DNA of 64,000 bases. Source: Paenibacillus sp. DCT19. GTDB lineage: Bacteria; Bacillota; Bacilli; Paenibacillales; Paenibacillaceae. This document shows positions 63,697 through 64,000 of this stretch, piece by piece. The notes beneath the pieces are model-generated. The model did no database searches. It saw only the letters and a program-made list of their open reading frames with translations, and was not told the DNA's origin. The translations under genes and the position numbers were made by a program. The stretch lies in contig NZ_CP029639.1 of NCBI RefSeq assembly GCF_003268635.1, positions 1,437,501 through 1,501,500 of the forward strand, given 5' to 3'. How positions within the stretch are numbered: the first letter of the stretch is position 1; each line of letters opens with the position of its first letter.

Positions 63697-63948
63697 GTGA
63701 TCGAATCAAGTCGCTTTTTTTGTGTCAGTTGTGGGAGGATTGTGTCGGTTGCTAGTAACTCTGACCAAGCACAGGGAGAGAGTTGCGGTAGCAATCACGT
63801 ATTTCGAACGGGTTTTTATCGAAGTGAGATGCCGCTAGGATGCTGCGCAACATGTCAGGTTCAGACCAAGCGACAGGAGAATGCCCAGTTTACAGGACAA
63901 TATACTAAAGATTATGATACACTGAATTCATATGAGAAACGGGCATGA
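63697..63948 (+). CDS. small cysteine-rich protein, possible zinc ribbon
   Basis: About 83 residues from GTG 63697, 10 bases after GAGGGG; ATG 63688 is possible but only one base from it. Two cysteine clusters, FFCVSCGRIVSV near the N-terminus and GCCATCQVQ near residue 55, could bind one metal as CxxC...CxxC; two further Cys are present. No known family recognised. It is transcribed from a promoter carrying the O3 operator, so it is probably co-regulated with EPS synthesis. Confidence 0.55.
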   Translation: MIESSRFFCVSCGRIVSVASNSDQAQGESCGSNHVFRTGFYRSEMPLGCCATCQVQTKRQENAQFTGQYTKDYDTLNSYEKRA

Positions 63949-63980
63949 ATGGTAAGCCCGTCGATGAGGGAGGGATTGGA

Positions 63981-64000
63981 ATGCAGAATGAACCAGTCGT
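63981..64000 (+). CDS. start of an unidentified gene (cut by window end)
   Basis: ATG 63981 follows GAGGGAGGG by 6-7 bases, and six further codons (Q-N-E-P-V and part of the next) are visible. It is probably in the same transcript as the cysteine-rich protein gene. Too short to assign. Confidence 0.5.

Noticed and set aside
1..64000. CRISPR arrays, tRNA or rRNA genes
   Set aside because: No regularly spaced direct repeats, cloverleaf-like segments or rRNA-like sequence were noticed on reading; no dedicated search could be run.

Overview
The window looks like chromosome from a Paenibacillus-type member of the Bacillales. The evidence is strong AGGAGG-type ribosome binding sites with many GTG and TTG starts, a perfect CIRCE element, PBSX-like xkd tail genes, a yhgD/yhgE-type pair, a ywqC/ywqD/ywqE-type tyrosine kinase module, and a large exopolysaccharide (EPS) operon with pyruvyl transferase, manC, galU and ugd genes. 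The genus is inferred from gene content; no 16S gene is present.

Layout. 1-7900: right end of a PBSX-like prophage or phage-tail-like particle locus (xkdQ, R, S, T and U homologues, an AT-rich tail-fibre module, small late genes, holin, GH25 endolysin). 8.1-9.3 kb: two minus-strand membrane or secreted proteins of unknown role. 10-14 kb: a peptide ABC importer (binding protein and two permeases) without ATPase genes. 14.3-16.8 kb: htpG behind a CIRCE operator and a 500-nt leader. 17-22 kb: a MarR-controlled operon with an aryl-sulfotransferase-like protein and a sulfonate/nitrate-type ABC importer. 22-36 kb: housekeeping and accessory single genes (dGTPase, LLM oxidoreductase, chemoreceptor, tRNA-methyltransferase-like protein, 2-hydroxyacid dehydrogenase, thpR, SleB-like hydrolase, ugtP-like glycosyltransferase, tetR/yhgE). 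36.6-41.3 kb: glutamate synthase large subunit. 41.8-63.4 kb: an Xre repressor divergent from a 21-kb EPS operon. This operon has phosphoregulation genes, an EAR-like antitermination RNA after the kinase, nucleotide-sugar genes (UDP-Glc, UDP-GlcA, GDP-Man), a priming transferase, at least five glycosyltransferase genes, Wzy, Wzx, a pyruvyl transferase, an LCP protein and a secreted GH74-like glycanase. The right edge holds a small cysteine-rich protein gene behind a promoter with the same 15-bp operator found at the EPS promoter.

Main observations. (1) A structured element of about 180-250 nt occurs three times (12874, 14547, 50843), always on the same strand and just upstream of a gene start. 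Its terminal helices differ completely in sequence between copies but pair in each, and inner helices show compensatory changes, so it is a good candidate for an RNA family. (2) Eight plus-strand genes are split by what is in every case one missing G in a G run. This points to consensus under-calling, except perhaps the G8 tract in a tail-fibre gene, which could be a real phase-variable or slippery site. (3) Two operator/regulator systems can be read directly: GATACANNNTGTATC for the Xre/EPS system and TGACC-N13-GGTCA for the TetR/YhgE system. (4) A roughly 167-bp MITE-like repeat with GTTCAAAAAG ends is present in two near-complete and two partial copies.
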